Assembly: GCF_011813015.1 (NCBI RefSeq)
Contig: NZ_QHLQ01000017.1
Coordinates: 32,879-96,878, forward strand
Source of the DNA: Parasedimentitalea denitrificans
Lineage (GTDB): Bacteria > Pseudomonadota > Alphaproteobacteria > Rhodobacterales > Rhodobacteraceae
Direction of reading: 5' to 3'
Length of the DNA stretch: 64,000 bases
Shown here: positions 1-8,494 of the stretch, in pieces
Layout of the letters: every line of letters begins with the position of its first letter
How positions within the stretch are numbered: position 1 is the first letter of the stretch
Made by a program: the position numbers and the translations under genes
Notes under the pieces: model-generated
What the model saw: the letters and a program-made list of their open reading frames with translations, nothing else
Database searches by the model: none
What the model was told of the DNA's origin: nothing

Positions 1-2
1 AA

Positions 3-479
3 TTGGCTGCTGCGGCGAGGATCAATTGGCCAGAGGTGCGTGAAGCCATTGGTGCTCAGCAGTCTCTATTTACTTTGGGGCGCGGCCCCGTATTGGCGAT
101 GTCAAATGAGGCGGCGCTGAAGTTCAAAGAAACCTGCCAGTTGCATGCCGAGAGTTATTCCTCGGCTGAAGTGCTGCATGGGCCGGTGTCGATTGTAGGT
201 GAGCAGTTCCCTGTTCTGGGGTTTGCGGCTGCTGATGCAGCAGAAGGGGCTCTTGCGGATGTTGCTGACCAAGTGGCGGATAAGGGCGCGCGGGTCTTCG
301 CGACGACTCCTATGGTGCAGGGTGCCACCTGCATCGAACATATCCGTACCAAGCATGGGCTGACTGACCCGCTTAGCCTGATCGTTTCATTTTATTCAAT
401 GGTAGAAGCTTTCGCGACATCGCGTGGAGTCGATCCCGATGCGCCGCGGCATTTGAAAAAAGTTACGGAAACGGTATGA
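3..479 (+). CDS. SIS-domain aminosugar isomerase/deaminase, C-terminal part (5' end outside window)
   Basis: The window opens inside this reading frame, so only the last 158 residues are seen. They match the second SIS domain of GlmS/AgaS-like proteins: a phosphosugar-binding stretch GRGPVLAMSNEAALKFKE, then ESYSSAEVLHGP, ending in the family-typical PDAPRHLKKVTET. Such proteins act on glucosamine-6-phosphate or related amino-sugar phosphates; the N-terminal half that would separate a glutamine amidotransferase from a deaminase is not in view. Its TGA overlaps the ATG of nagA in an ATGA junction, so the two are translationally coupled. With nagA downstream, a role in N-acetylglucosamine breakdown (deamination/isomerisation) is more likely than glucosamine-6-phosphate synthesis, but this is inferred from context. 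Confidence 0.85.
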   Translation: MAAAARINWPEVREAIGAQQSLFTLGRGPVLAMSNEAALKFKETCQLHAESYSSAEVLHGPVSIVGEQFPVLGFAAADAAEGALADVADQVADKGARVFATTPMVQGATCIEHIRTKHGLTDPLSLIVSFYSMVEAFATSRGVDPDAPRHLKKVTETV

Positions 480-1627
480 ACCAGCTGCTAACTGCATTGA
501 AGGGGGCATCCATCTTTGATGGAGAGCAGTTCTGCCAGGATAAAGCTCTGCTGCTTTGCGGGGCGCGCCTAGATGGGATTGTCGCTGCACAAGATATTCC
601 GGTGGATGCTGATGTCATTGATCTGGCTGGTGGATATCTGGTGCCCGGATTTGTAGATTTGCAGGTCAATGGCGGCGGCGGGGTGATGCTGAATGATACG
701 CAGGATGTAGATACCCTGCGCACCATTGCACAGGCGCATGCGCGCATTGGGGCGACCTCGATCTTGCCAACTCTTATTACCGACACGCCTGCTCATGTGC
801 AGGGGGCGATACAGGCCGTCGAAGACGCCATTGCAGTGAATGTGCCGGGCATTCTGGGGCTTCATCTCGAAGGGCCGCATTTGTCGAATGCTCGAAAGGG
901 CGCTCACGATGCGACATTGATCTGCCCAATGAGCGATACGGATCTAGAAGTGTTGCTAGATGCAGCTGCACGGTTGCCTGTTCTAAAGGTTACTGTCGCA
1001 CCTGAAAACGTCTCTAACGATCAGATTGAGGCCCTTTGCAATGCTGGTGCGTTAGTGTCGCTCGGGCATACGAATGCAGATTTTGAGACCTGCCTGGCTG
1101 CGGTCAAGGCGGGGGCTCGCTGTGTCACCCATCTGTTCAATGCACAAAGTCAGATTAGCGGGCGTGAGCCCGGTACCGTTGGTGCTGCACTTGCCTTGGG
1201 TGAGTTATCTGCTGGTCTAATTGCTGATGGTGTTCATGTGCATCCTGCCTCTATGTCACTCGCCCTACGGGCTAAGCGTGGTCCGGGGCAGATTTTCCTG
1301 GTCAGCGATGCCATGGCAACTGCCGGGGCTGACATCGAAAGTTTCACTTTGAATTCTCGCACGATACATCGCAACGGCAATCGGCTTACCCTGTCAGATG
1401 GCACCCTTGCCGGGGCTCACCTAGAGTTGGCAACTGCGATTGAAAACCTTGTCGAAATGTGCGGGGTTCCTTTGGAAGTTGCTGTCGCCATGGCAAGTAG
1501 AATCCCAGCGGCATTAATTGGTGCCTCTCGCGTTGGTGGGCTGGCCAAGGGTCGGCAGTCGGATGTTTTGCATCTGAACGATACCTTGCAGATTGAGAAA
1601 GTCTGGCAGCGTGGTCAGCTGATCTAA
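476..1627 (+). CDS. nagA: N-acetylglucosamine-6-phosphate deacetylase
   Basis: A 383-residue amidohydrolase of usual NagA length. It removes acetate from GlcNAc-6-phosphate in the cytoplasm to give glucosamine-6-phosphate, the substrate expected for the coupled SIS protein. Visible marks are PGFVDLQVNGGGG at about 57-69, metal-site HLEGPH at 130-135, SLGHTNAD near 195-202, THLFNA at 218-223 and the catalytic-Asp block VSDAMATAG (Asp278). The start overlaps the upstream stop by 4 bases, so no separate promoter is expected. About 275 bases follow before the next gene, with no strong terminator that I can see. Confidence 0.95.
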   Translation: MNQLLTALKGASIFDGEQFCQDKALLLCGARLDGIVAAQDIPVDADVIDLAGGYLVPGFVDLQVNGGGGVMLNDTQDVDTLRTIAQAHARIGATSILPTLITDTPAHVQGAIQAVEDAIAVNVPGILGLHLEGPHLSNARKGAHDATLICPMSDTDLEVLLDAAARLPVLKVTVAPENVSNDQIEALCNAGALVSLGHTNADFETCLAAVKAGARCVTHLFNAQSQISGREPGTVGAALALGELSAGLIADGVHVHPASMSLALRAKRGPGQIFLVSDAMATAGADIESFTLNSRTIHRNGNRLTLSDGTLAGAHLELATAIENLVEMCGVPLEVAVAMASRIPAALIGASRVGGLAKGRQSDVLHLNDTLQIEKVWQRGQLI

Positions 1628-1903
1628 CTGGTGTTTTGTCTGTTTTGGGGGTGTGAAAACCGCGCAGTAGGCCGCCGACTACCTCAGGTTGATTCTATTC
1701 ATTTTAGTCTCCAACCCATAAGACGAAGGCCAAATATTGGCATTCGAAGTAGATTCGCCATGTTGATGACATAGTCTGTGGCCGAAACCACACAAGACGT
1801 TAACCTTTGTATCCTACACTACAGGACCTTTCGGCAAATGTTGGCTTGATGTCCCGCAATGGGTCAATATCTGCAGCATCGAGCAAACATAACAAATGTG
1901 GGG

Positions 1904-2911
1904 ATGTGTAAGGTGTACCTTTCCGTTGTAGTACCCTGCTTTAACGAGGATGAGTCTATTCCGCTGCTGGTTGAGCGGCTGGCGCAGGCTATCGGTCCTT
2001 GGGCAGACAAAGCCGAAATCATCCTAGTGGATGACGGTTCCGATGATGATACTTGGGCAGCCATGGAAACAGCTAGCCAGCAGGTGCCACAGGTGCGCGG
2101 ACTACGCCTGTCGGCCAACAGAGGCCATCAAGTGGCCCTGACTGCCGGGCTGGAAGCTGCCCGAGGGGAGCGCATCTTTATGCTGGACGCGGATCTTCAG
2201 GATCCGCCCGAAATATTGCCTGACATGATGTCAATGATGGATCGCGGCTATGACGTGGTGTATGGCCGCCGTGCCGAGCGTAAAGGGGAGACCCTGTTCA
2301 AAAAGCTGACGGCCCATCTTTTTTATCGGTTCCTGAATGTACTGTCGGATGTGGCTATTCCCAAGGACACCGGTGATTTCCGTTTGGTAAGCCGCCGCTC
2401 GCTAGATGCGGTGCTGAATATGCCTGAACGGTCGCGGTTTATCCGCGGCATGTTTGCCTGGGCAGGCTATCGCCAGATTGGGTTGGAGTATGTACGTGAT
2501 GCGAGGGTTGCAGGTGTTACCAAATACCCTTTCCGAGCCATGCTTCGCTTTGCCACTGATGCGCTGACCGGGTTTTCGACAAAGCCGTTGAAGATCGCCA
2601 CCCGCCTGTCGTTTGTCAGCTTGTTCGTAACGGTGTTTATGGCGATCTATGTGTTCGGCTCTCTGCTGTTGTATAACACTGCGCCGGGTTGGGCTTCTAT
2701 GTTGCTGGCGATATCGTTCTTTTCGGGTATCCAATTGCTGACGCTTGGAATTTTGGGTGAATATGTCGGACGCTTGTATATGGAAAGCAAGCAGCGACCA
2801 TTGTACTTCCTGTCTCAGGAAACAGGTGAGCCGACGTTGTTGCCGCAGGGGGTCGACCAGATCACTACCGGTGCGGTGTCTCTCCAAACCAGCAACTCTA
2901 AAGCGTCATGA
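1904..2911 (+). CDS. GT2-family membrane glycosyltransferase (GtrB/DPM1-like)
   Basis: Family 2 glycosyltransferase expected to load a sugar onto undecaprenyl phosphate at the cytoplasmic face. The N-terminal GT-A fold begins at once (SVVVPCFNEDE) and has the acidic LDADLQDPPE motif. Two hydrophobic segments near the C-terminus anchor it, followed by GEYVGRLYMESKQRP, typical of the GtrB/ArnC/DPM1-like branch. I chose the ATG at 1904, which puts the fold at the N-terminus; an in-frame ATG at 1859 would add 15 residues of no recognisable kind. It overlaps the GtrA-like gene by 4 bases (ATGA). The classic gtrA-gtrB pairing supports bactoprenol-linked sugar transfer to a surface polysaccharide; which sugar cannot be read. 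Confidence 0.9.
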   Translation: MCKVYLSVVVPCFNEDESIPLLVERLAQAIGPWADKAEIILVDDGSDDDTWAAMETASQQVPQVRGLRLSANRGHQVALTAGLEAARGERIFMLDADLQDPPEILPDMMSMMDRGYDVVYGRRAERKGETLFKKLTAHLFYRFLNVLSDVAIPKDTGDFRLVSRRSLDAVLNMPERSRFIRGMFAWAGYRQIGLEYVRDARVAGVTKYPFRAMLRFATDALTGFSTKPLKIATRLSFVSLFVTVFMAIYVFGSLLLYNTAPGWASMLLAISFFSGIQLLTLGILGEYVGRLYMESKQRPLYFLSQETGEPTLLPQGVDQITTGAVSLQTSNSKAS

Positions 2912-3303
2912 TTACTGCTGCACAGGCTCAATTTCTTCGGTTCGCAATCGTGGGAACTGGCGTGGCTGCGCTCTACGTATGCATCTACCTTGTGTTCTTG
3001 GCGGTATCGATTGGTCAACCGCTGGCGAACTTTCTGGCGTTCCTAATTGCCGTTTCAGTTCAATATGTCGGGCAAACATGGTGGACGTTTCGAAAGCCTT
3101 TGGGACGACCAGATCAGATTTTTAAATTCGCCTGTACAATTGGGCTAGGTTATCTGGTGTCGGCGGGCATCACCGGTGCTTTGGGGCCGGGCCTTGGCTG
3201 GCCAGACTCTGTTTCGGCTATTGTCGTGGCGGTGGTTCTACCGGTGCAAAATTATCTTATTTTTCGTATTTGGGTTTTTGCCGAAGCTGGACAGCAACAC
3301 TAG
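2908..3303 (+). CDS. GtrA-family membrane protein (lipid-linked sugar flippase candidate)
   Basis: 131 residues with four predicted hydrophobic helices, the usual GtrA size and layout: FLRFAIVGTGVAALYV in helix 1, LANFLAFLIAVSVQYVGQTWWTF across helices 2 and 3, and a final helix before a short polar tail. GtrA proteins are thought to flip undecaprenyl-phosphate-linked sugars outward. The gene starts inside the stop of the glycosyltransferase gene (ATGA). The partnership with a GtrB-like enzyme upstream and a GtrII-like large membrane protein further downstream is what makes the function credible; the sequence alone is not diagnostic. Confidence 0.85.
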   Translation: MITAAQAQFLRFAIVGTGVAALYVCIYLVFLAVSIGQPLANFLAFLIAVSVQYVGQTWWTFRKPLGRPDQIFKFACTIGLGYLVSAGITGALGPGLGWPDSVSAIVVAVVLPVQNYLIFRIWVFAEAGQQH

Positions 3304-3313
3304 GGGGAAGGTG

Positions 3314-4069
3314 ATGGCCCATATCTATTCCAACCAGTTTTATGACTACATTGAGGTCGGCGCGCGCACTTCGGCGCAGGTCATGATAAGTGTGTTGCGA
3401 AACTGGCTGAATATCAAAAGCGTGATAGATTTGGGGGCAGGCCGCGGTGTTTGGACTAACGAATGGGCCAAGGCGGGCGTTGCAGATGTGATGGCTGTGG
3501 ATGGCGATTACGTTGATCGTGACCAGTTGGCGGTACCCAAGGACAAATTTTATGCCGCCGACCTGACTAAGCCCGTGGACCTTGGGCGCCGGTTTGATCT
3601 GGCGCAAAGCCTAGAGGTAGGCGAGCACCTTCCCGAGAGCGCATCGAAGATCTTGGTCGAAAGTCTGACCCGGCATGCCGACAGGGTTCTTTTTTCGGCA
3701 GCTGTTCCCGGACAGGGCGGTGAATTCCATATCAATGAAAAACCTCTGTCATTTTGGCAGGATCTTTTTGCTGCCCAAGGATACACAGCGTTTGATTGCA
3801 TCCGTCCGCAGCTTAAGGACGCTGTAGGGGTTGAGCCGTGGTACCGCTATAATACCGTGTTTTATGCCAATTCCACAGGTCGCAAAGGTCTGTCACCAGA
3901 GATGCTGGAGTGTGAGATTCCAGCTGGGCGAAAAGTCACTTCGGCTGGGAACTTTAGCTGGCGTTTGCGGCGTGGGATTGTTTCCTTGATGCCTCGCAGG
4001 ATGGTAACAAAAATTGCCCAAATGCGCGCTGCGGCTTTGGTGAGTAAAGCACGGCAAGCAAGTAAATGA
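3314..4069 (+). CDS. class I SAM-dependent methyltransferase
   Basis: About 251 residues. The Rossmann-fold SAM site is visible as VIDLGAGRGVWTNEWAKAG, then an acidic strand end VMAVDGDYVDRD and a motif-IV-like region FDLAQSLEVGEHL. The start at ATG 3314 follows a strong GGGGGAAGG ribosome site; a longer frame reaching 3176 overlaps gtrA and should be ignored. GTG 3311 is an alternative start. Its stop overlaps the next ATG (ATGA). Sitting between a GtrA-like flippase gene and a GtrII-like membrane gene, it probably methylates a sugar of the same surface glycan, but the substrate is not identifiable. Confidence 0.85.
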   Translation: MAHIYSNQFYDYIEVGARTSAQVMISVLRNWLNIKSVIDLGAGRGVWTNEWAKAGVADVMAVDGDYVDRDQLAVPKDKFYAADLTKPVDLGRRFDLAQSLEVGEHLPESASKILVESLTRHADRVLFSAAVPGQGGEFHINEKPLSFWQDLFAAQGYTAFDCIRPQLKDAVGVEPWYRYNTVFYANSTGRKGLSPEMLECEIPAGRKVTSAGNFSWRLRRGIVSLMPRRMVTKIAQMRAAALVSKARQASK

Positions 4070-5502
4070 ATGAAATGCCCTTTTCTAGAGTCGGCAGTGT
4101 CCTAAGCCGTGTTTCGGTGTTAACTGCGACGATTGTTCTAACCTCTATCGGCCTTTTGCTGTCGTCTGGTTTCCAGGTTTTTGACCCAATGGTGCGCCAT
4201 GATGATTTTGCGGCCTTGCTGGCAGACCCGACCGGCTACTATCCCAAAACCCTGTATGAGGGGCGGTGGATCAACTACCTGTGGCACCTTCGCGGAGTGG
4301 CGACACCCTCCTGGCTTAGCTACCTGGCCTACCAATTCTTCTGGTCTGTATTTGCAGCTTGCCTGGCAAATCTAGCCTTAGGGGACAAAGGTTTGCTTTG
4401 GCATCGCGTTGCGATGGCGTTGCTAGTGGCGCTGGTTCCATCGGCCTTGCTTATATCATTGTGGTTCAATACTTTGATGCCCGGAATGGCGATGGTGGCG
4501 CTGTATGCTTGGCTATCGACACAGGTCGATGAACGGATAGCACGAGGCTTGCTGGTCGTGTTCGTGCCGCTGACACTGATGGCCTATACGACCTATCCCT
4601 TGTTCTTGTTGGTGTTGTGCCTGGCTCGTGCGGATACACTGCGATCGTTTCGTGATCTTGTTGGTGTGATGATCTTATTCATTGCCAGTTTTGCGCTAGG
4701 CTTGGTGGTGATATTTACTCTGAACTATGTTGAACATGGTGTCTTTGGTGTCCCAATGGCGCCTTGGCGAAATGCAACTCCGGCACATGATTTGGCTTCG
4801 GCCATCGAGAACGCCAAGCAGATCGGTATGTTCTTGTACCAAAGTGGCCGCGTGCTTGGGTTTGGTTTTACCCCACTAACAATGGCGCATCTGGTACTAT
4901 TGGCTGCGGGGATAGCGGTGGTTGGCCGCCGTGACCCTTGGCGTGTTGTCTATCTGTTGAGTGGGATTGCTGCTGGGTTGGGCTTAGTCTTTTTACAAAC
5001 GGTAAAGTCTGGAATTTCGTTACCAGTGCGCGTGATAAGTTTTGCATGGGCCCTTCATGCTGTTCTGTTTGTGTTGATGGTGCTGCAGCTGTCTGAAAAT
5101 GGCGGGATACGCGAACGGCTAACTCGCAACCTGTTGATATTTTTGGTGATGGCCTATGCGGCAGGAACGTTCCAGCAGTCGCTAATCTATGCGGCTTGGC
5201 AAAAAGAGACCCGCGCAATGGCGGCGGAAATTGGTGAGGGATCTGGGAGTGTATTTGTTACGGGAACTTACAAATCATTGCTGAATGCAGATCGTGCCGG
5301 GATACAGAACCCAAGGGGGCTACGGCTGCGCTTGACCTATTTGACAGGGCGGATAGTCATTACCTGTGAAGAGCAACCTGCGGAGTGTGTGGCCCTGCCA
5401 CCTGATATGCTGGAAGATCTACCACCAGGTGAAACTCAGGTTCATCATCTGGCTGACAAAGTGGTTGTCCGATTGTCTAAGCAGGTCGTTTCCGCACGTT
5501 AA
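4066..5502 (+). CDS. polytopic membrane protein, GtrII-like glucosyltransferase candidate
   Basis: 478 residues with about ten hydrophobic segments and a soluble C-terminal tail of about 90 residues. After the first helix comes MVRHDDFAAL and then TLYEGRWINYL. This acidic DD followed by a GRW motif resembles the first periplasmic loop of GtrII/Glucos_trans_II-type GT-C enzymes, which move a sugar from undecaprenyl phosphate to O-antigen. It completes the pattern GtrB-like, GtrA-like and serotype-specific transferase seen in O-antigen modification cassettes. It starts in an ATGA overlap with the methyltransferase gene. The family call is by motif and context only. Confidence 0.7.
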   Translation: MNEMPFSRVGSVLSRVSVLTATIVLTSIGLLLSSGFQVFDPMVRHDDFAALLADPTGYYPKTLYEGRWINYLWHLRGVATPSWLSYLAYQFFWSVFAACLANLALGDKGLLWHRVAMALLVALVPSALLISLWFNTLMPGMAMVALYAWLSTQVDERIARGLLVVFVPLTLMAYTTYPLFLLVLCLARADTLRSFRDLVGVMILFIASFALGLVVIFTLNYVEHGVFGVPMAPWRNATPAHDLASAIENAKQIGMFLYQSGRVLGFGFTPLTMAHLVLLAAGIAVVGRRDPWRVVYLLSGIAAGLGLVFLQTVKSGISLPVRVISFAWALHAVLFVLMVLQLSENGGIRERLTRNLLIFLVMAYAAGTFQQSLIYAAWQKETRAMAAEIGEGSGSVFVTGTYKSLLNADRAGIQNPRGLRLRLTYLTGRIVITCEEQPAECVALPPDMLEDLPPGETQVHHLADKVVVRLSKQVVSAR

Positions 5503-5540
5503 TGAACGAGGCCCGGAAGATGGAAAGACCGTCTGCCGAC

Positions 5541-5667
5541 CAATCTGACCCACCATTCAGGCTGGAGAGCATTTTCAGTGGTCAATCTGACCTTTTCTAA
5601 GGTGATGGTCGTTTTTGTCTATTTCTAAGTCTGCAGCTGTGTTTTTGATCTGGTAACACCCGTGTTA
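5541..5667 (+). promoter_or_regulatory. candidate control region upstream of the tungstate operon
   Basis: Two kinds of repeat sit in the 207-base gap before tupB. CAATCTGACC occurs at 5541-5550 and 5583-5592, 42 bases apart or four helical turns; the second copy lies in the inverted repeat GGTCA-ATC-TGACC (5580-5592). Nearer the start, TAACAC-CC-GTGTTA (5654-5667) is a perfect 14-base palindrome, 43 bases before the ATG. Either could bind a metal-oxyanion regulator, but no regulator is encoded next to the operon. Confidence 0.4.
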
Positions 5668-5709
5668 GGTTGCTGGCAGCCATGGTCCTGCAGGAGAAAA
5701 CTAGAATAA

Positions 5710-6414
5710 ATGTCTGACTTGTGGGGCGGATTAACACAAGCCATTTGGTTGTTGGTGACCTTGGATGCTGATCTGGTCGAGATCAGTCTGCGGTCGCTAC
5801 AGGTGACTTTGACCGCGCTGTTAATTGCCTCTGCATTTGCGCTGCCATTTGCGGCTTTTCTGGTTGTGCGCAGGTTCCGAATGCGCCGCATGACGATTGC
5901 AGTGCTGAACGCATTGATGGGCCTGCCGCCAGTTGTTGTTGGTCTTGTAGTTTATGTGTTCTTGTCCCGCTCAGGCCCATTTGGGGTCTTTGGGCTGCTG
6001 TTCACACCATCTGCGATGATCATCGCTCAGGTTATCATTATTGTTCCACTGATCGCTTCAATCGCGCATCAATCACTTCGCGAATTGTGGGGGGATTATC
6101 ACGACCTACTAATCTCGATGAATACCACGCAATTTCAACGCATACAGGCGCTGCTATGGGATGGCCGCAGGGCACTTTTGACCGCGGCGCTGGCCGGGTT
6201 CGGACGTGCTATTGGTGAGGTCGGTGCGATTATGATCGTTGGCGGCAATATCGACCATGCCACGCGCGTTCTAACGACGGCCATTGCGTTGGAAACTGGC
6301 AAGGGAGATTTTGCTCTGGCCTTGGCGCTTGGTTTTGTGCTGATCGCACTGGCTGTAACAGTAAACCTGTTGATCCACCGGTTGAGCCATACTGAGAGTG
6401 AGGGGCGCTGGTGA
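5710..6414 (+). CDS. tupB: tungstate ABC transporter permease
   Basis: 234 residues with about five hydrophobic segments, of the CysT/ModB permease superfamily. The ATPase-contact EAA-type loop reads near GFGRAIGEVGAIMIVGGN, as in TupB proteins. It forms the inner-membrane channel for tungstate with the following ATPase and binding protein. A GCAGGAG ribosome site lies about 13 bases before the ATG, rather far. Specificity for tungstate is read from the binding protein (tupA) at the operon end, not from this gene. The order permease, ATPase, binding protein is the reverse of the usual tupABC order. Confidence 0.9.
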   Translation: MSDLWGGLTQAIWLLVTLDADLVEISLRSLQVTLTALLIASAFALPFAAFLVVRRFRMRRMTIAVLNALMGLPPVVVGLVVYVFLSRSGPFGVFGLLFTPSAMIIAQVIIIVPLIASIAHQSLRELWGDYHDLLISMNTTQFQRIQALLWDGRRALLTAALAGFGRAIGEVGAIMIVGGNIDHATRVLTTAIALETGKGDFALALALGFVLIALAVTVNLLIHRLSHTESEGRW

Positions 6415-7124
6415 TGCAAATGTTCCCGCTAGAGGCGCGTCAGGCCATAGTGCGACGCAAAGGCAAGGTGCTGGCTGGTCCCATTGATCTGACTTTGCAG
6501 GGGCAGGGCGTCACGATCGTCATTGGACCCAACGGTGCTGGTAAGACCTCATTGCTGAAAATGTTGCATGGAATTGCTCGGCTGCACAGTGGTAGCCTAG
6601 AGTGGGCCTGTCCAACGGTCGAGGCGCGGAAACGGCAGAGTTTTGTTTTCCAAAGACCAGTGATGATGCGACGTTCAGTGGTTGAAAATATCGCCTATCC
6701 TTTGCGCTTGATCGGTGTTGCAAAAGCGGAGGCCAGACAGCGGGCGCAAGAATGGGCTGTGCAGGTCGGTTTGGGTCACGCGTTGAAGCAGCAGGCTACA
6801 TTGCTGTCCGGTGGTGAGCAGCAAAAGCTGGCGCTGGCGAGGGCCTTGATCCGTGATCCTGCAGTGCTGTTTCTGGACGAGCCTTGTGCCTCGCTGGATG
6901 GACGCGCCACTCGTGAGATTGAAGAGATCCTAATCCGGGCTGCAGCCAATGGCACGCGGTTGATCATGTCGACCCATAACATGGGGCAGGCTCAGAGATT
7001 GGCAGATGAAGTCATTTTTGTTCTGCACGGAAAAATTCAAGAGTTCGCACCGGCGGACCAGTTTTTTACCGGACCAGAAACCAAACAGGGACGCGCGTTT
7101 CTTAGAGGAGATATTGTAGAATGA
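6414..7124 (+). CDS. tupC: tungstate ABC transporter ATP-binding protein
   Basis: A single ABC domain of 236 residues. Walker A GPNGAGKTS, signature LSGGEQQKLALARAL, Walker B VLFLDEPCASLD and the switch His in MSTHN are all present, so it should hydrolyse ATP. The start is either ATG 6414, in a TGATG overlap with tupB, or GTG 6411; GAGGGG just upstream could serve both. There is no C-terminal molybdate-responsive (TOBE/MOP) domain, unlike ModC, which agrees with a Tup-type system. Confidence 0.92.
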   Translation: MQMFPLEARQAIVRRKGKVLAGPIDLTLQGQGVTIVIGPNGAGKTSLLKMLHGIARLHSGSLEWACPTVEARKRQSFVFQRPVMMRRSVVENIAYPLRLIGVAKAEARQRAQEWAVQVGLGHALKQQATLLSGGEQQKLALARALIRDPAVLFLDEPCASLDGRATREIEEILIRAAANGTRLIMSTHNMGQAQRLADEVIFVLHGKIQEFAPADQFFTGPETKQGRAFLRGDIVE

Positions 7125-7927
7125 AACGAACGTTGATCGGAGCGATCGCTGCTCTTTCATTGACCACGGCATCATTTGCCGAAGAGATGAAAATGGCTGT
7201 GACCACCTCTTTTCATAACTCGGGGCTGTCGGATGTTCTTTTGCCAGCAATTCAGAAGGATCTGGGCCTGGAGGTCCAGCTGTTAGTAGTCGGTACTGGC
7301 CAGGCGATACGATTGGGTGAGGCCGGTGATGTGGATGCTATCTTGGTTCACTCTAAGGCAGCCGAAGAGGCGTTTTTGGCTGGTGGCTATGGTACGCACC
7401 GTCGTGAAATCATGTATAACGACTTTGTTCTGATTGGTCCCATGGAAGACACCGCCGGAGTGTCGGCTGCTGTGGATGCAAAGGAAGCCTTGCAGAGTGT
7501 TGCAACTGCTGAGGCGGTATTTGTCAGCCGGGGAGATGACAGCGGGACGCATAAAAAGGAGTTGAGCCTTTGGGCGTCGGCTGAGCTGCATGCCGAGGCG
7601 TTTGGTGACTGGTACACTTCTGTTGGAGCAGGGATGGGCGCGGCCTTGAACACGGCATCGGGGATGAATGCCTATATCATGGCTGACCGGGCCAGCTGGC
7701 TGAACTTTGGCAACAAGGGGAGCCTGGCCCTGTTGTTTGCCGGTGATCCGGTGTTGTTCAATCAGTATGCATATATCCCGGTGAACCCAGAGATACATGC
7801 GCATGTAAAAAGCGATCTTGCCGAGGAATTAGAGACTTGGCTGGTTTCGGATCGCGCGAAGGCACTGATTGATGGGTATAAGATCAACGGCGAGACATTG
7901 TTTGTGTTCAATGCTGTGCAGCAATAG
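7121..7927 (+). CDS. tupA: tungstate-binding periplasmic protein
   Basis: 268 residues with a cleavable signal peptide (about 1-20, ending ASFA). The ligand-site blocks of the TupA family are intact: TTS at 28-30, VGTGQA at 57-62, DVDAILVHS at 70-78, YNDFVLIGP at 99-107 and SRGDDSGTH at 136-144. TupA binds tungstate very tightly and selects it over molybdate. The ATG overlaps the tupC stop (ATGA) behind a GAGGAG site. The operon stands next to a molybdenum/tungsten formate dehydrogenase cluster, which points to the metal use of that enzyme. Confidence 0.93.
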   Translation: MKRTLIGAIAALSLTTASFAEEMKMAVTTSFHNSGLSDVLLPAIQKDLGLEVQLLVVGTGQAIRLGEAGDVDAILVHSKAAEEAFLAGGYGTHRREIMYNDFVLIGPMEDTAGVSAAVDAKEALQSVATAEAVFVSRGDDSGTHKKELSLWASAELHAEAFGDWYTSVGAGMGAALNTASGMNAYIMADRASWLNFGNKGSLALLFAGDPVLFNQYAYIPVNPEIHAHVKSDLAEELETWLVSDRAKALIDGYKINGETLFVFNAVQQ

Positions 7928-7963
7928 GCGGCCGTTAGACTTTTGAAGTTTGGATCTTGAGGA

Positions 7964-7987
7964 GGTCCCGGGGCGCTGCCCCGGACC
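7964..7987 (+). terminator. GC-rich hairpin terminator, roseobacter-type intergenic repeat
   Basis: GGTCCCGGGGC-GCT-GCCCCGGACC forms a stem of about 10 base pairs with one bulged C, followed by CCCCGAAGTATTTTTAGC. It lies between the convergent tupA and DUF6505 genes and can end transcription of tupA. The hairpin plus ATTTTTAGC tail resembles a recurrent intergenic element of Rhodobacteraceae genomes. Confidence 0.75.
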
Positions 7988-8014
7988 CCGAAGTATTTTT
8001 AGCAAAAAGAAGGC

Positions 8015-8494
8015 TTAGGCGTCGATGTCGCCGTGGATCGCAAACTGGTCGAGGCCCGCTTGTTGAGGTTCAATCACGCGGAATGCCTCTTTTACACCAG
8101 CGGGTGTGAGTTCACGTGATACGGTAAGCAGTGTGTTGGGGGCATGACCGTCGCAAAGGTCGCGCATTTGATGGAGTTCTTCTTTGGCAAAGGGGCGGGC
8201 TGCCTCTATGTTTGGGGCGCCGTAGATCTCTACAAATTGCTGAGCCAACATTTCGGATAAACGATCGAATTCATCCGGTTCAATCCGGGTCGCAGCGACA
8301 AAAGTAACCCTGCCTGCAGTCTCCAAGCCCATCCAGCCATTGGCAAAGGCCTGACGTGGTTTGCCGATCAGGTCTGCCTCTGTCCAGTTGGAGAACTCAA
8401 AGCCGCCTGAGATGCACCATTCGCCGGTGCGTGCCGGGCTGGCAAAGACGTTCTGGTCGCTTTCATCTAGATGGATCGCGCGGGCAAGCTGCAT
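8015..8494 (-). CDS. DUF6505-type protein of unknown function
   Basis: 159 residues, soluble, no signal peptide and no membrane helix. The start of the chain (LARAIHLDESDQNVF) and the internal RVTFVAATRI resemble the DUF6505 proteins found near formate dehydrogenase genes in roseobacters; I recall this family rather than deriving it. The ATG shares one base with the TAA of the ligase-like gene upstream (TAATG), so it is the last gene of a coupled operon of Mrp, ligase-like and DUF6505. That coupling suggests a job in Fe-S or cofactor assembly for the enzyme. No catalytic motif is evident. Confidence 0.7.
   Translation of the reverse strand: MQLARAIHLDESDQNVFASPARTGEWCISGGFEFSNWTEADLIGKPRQAFANGWMGLETAGRVTFVAATRIEPDEFDRLSEMLAQQFVEIYGAPNIEAARPFAKEELHQMRDLCDGHAPNTLLTVSRELTPAGVKEAFRVIEPQQAGLDQFAIHGDIDA

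Noticed and set aside
3176..3313. N-terminal extension of the methyltransferase overlapping gtrA
   Set aside because: The extension is out of family and ATG 3314 has the strong ribosome site.
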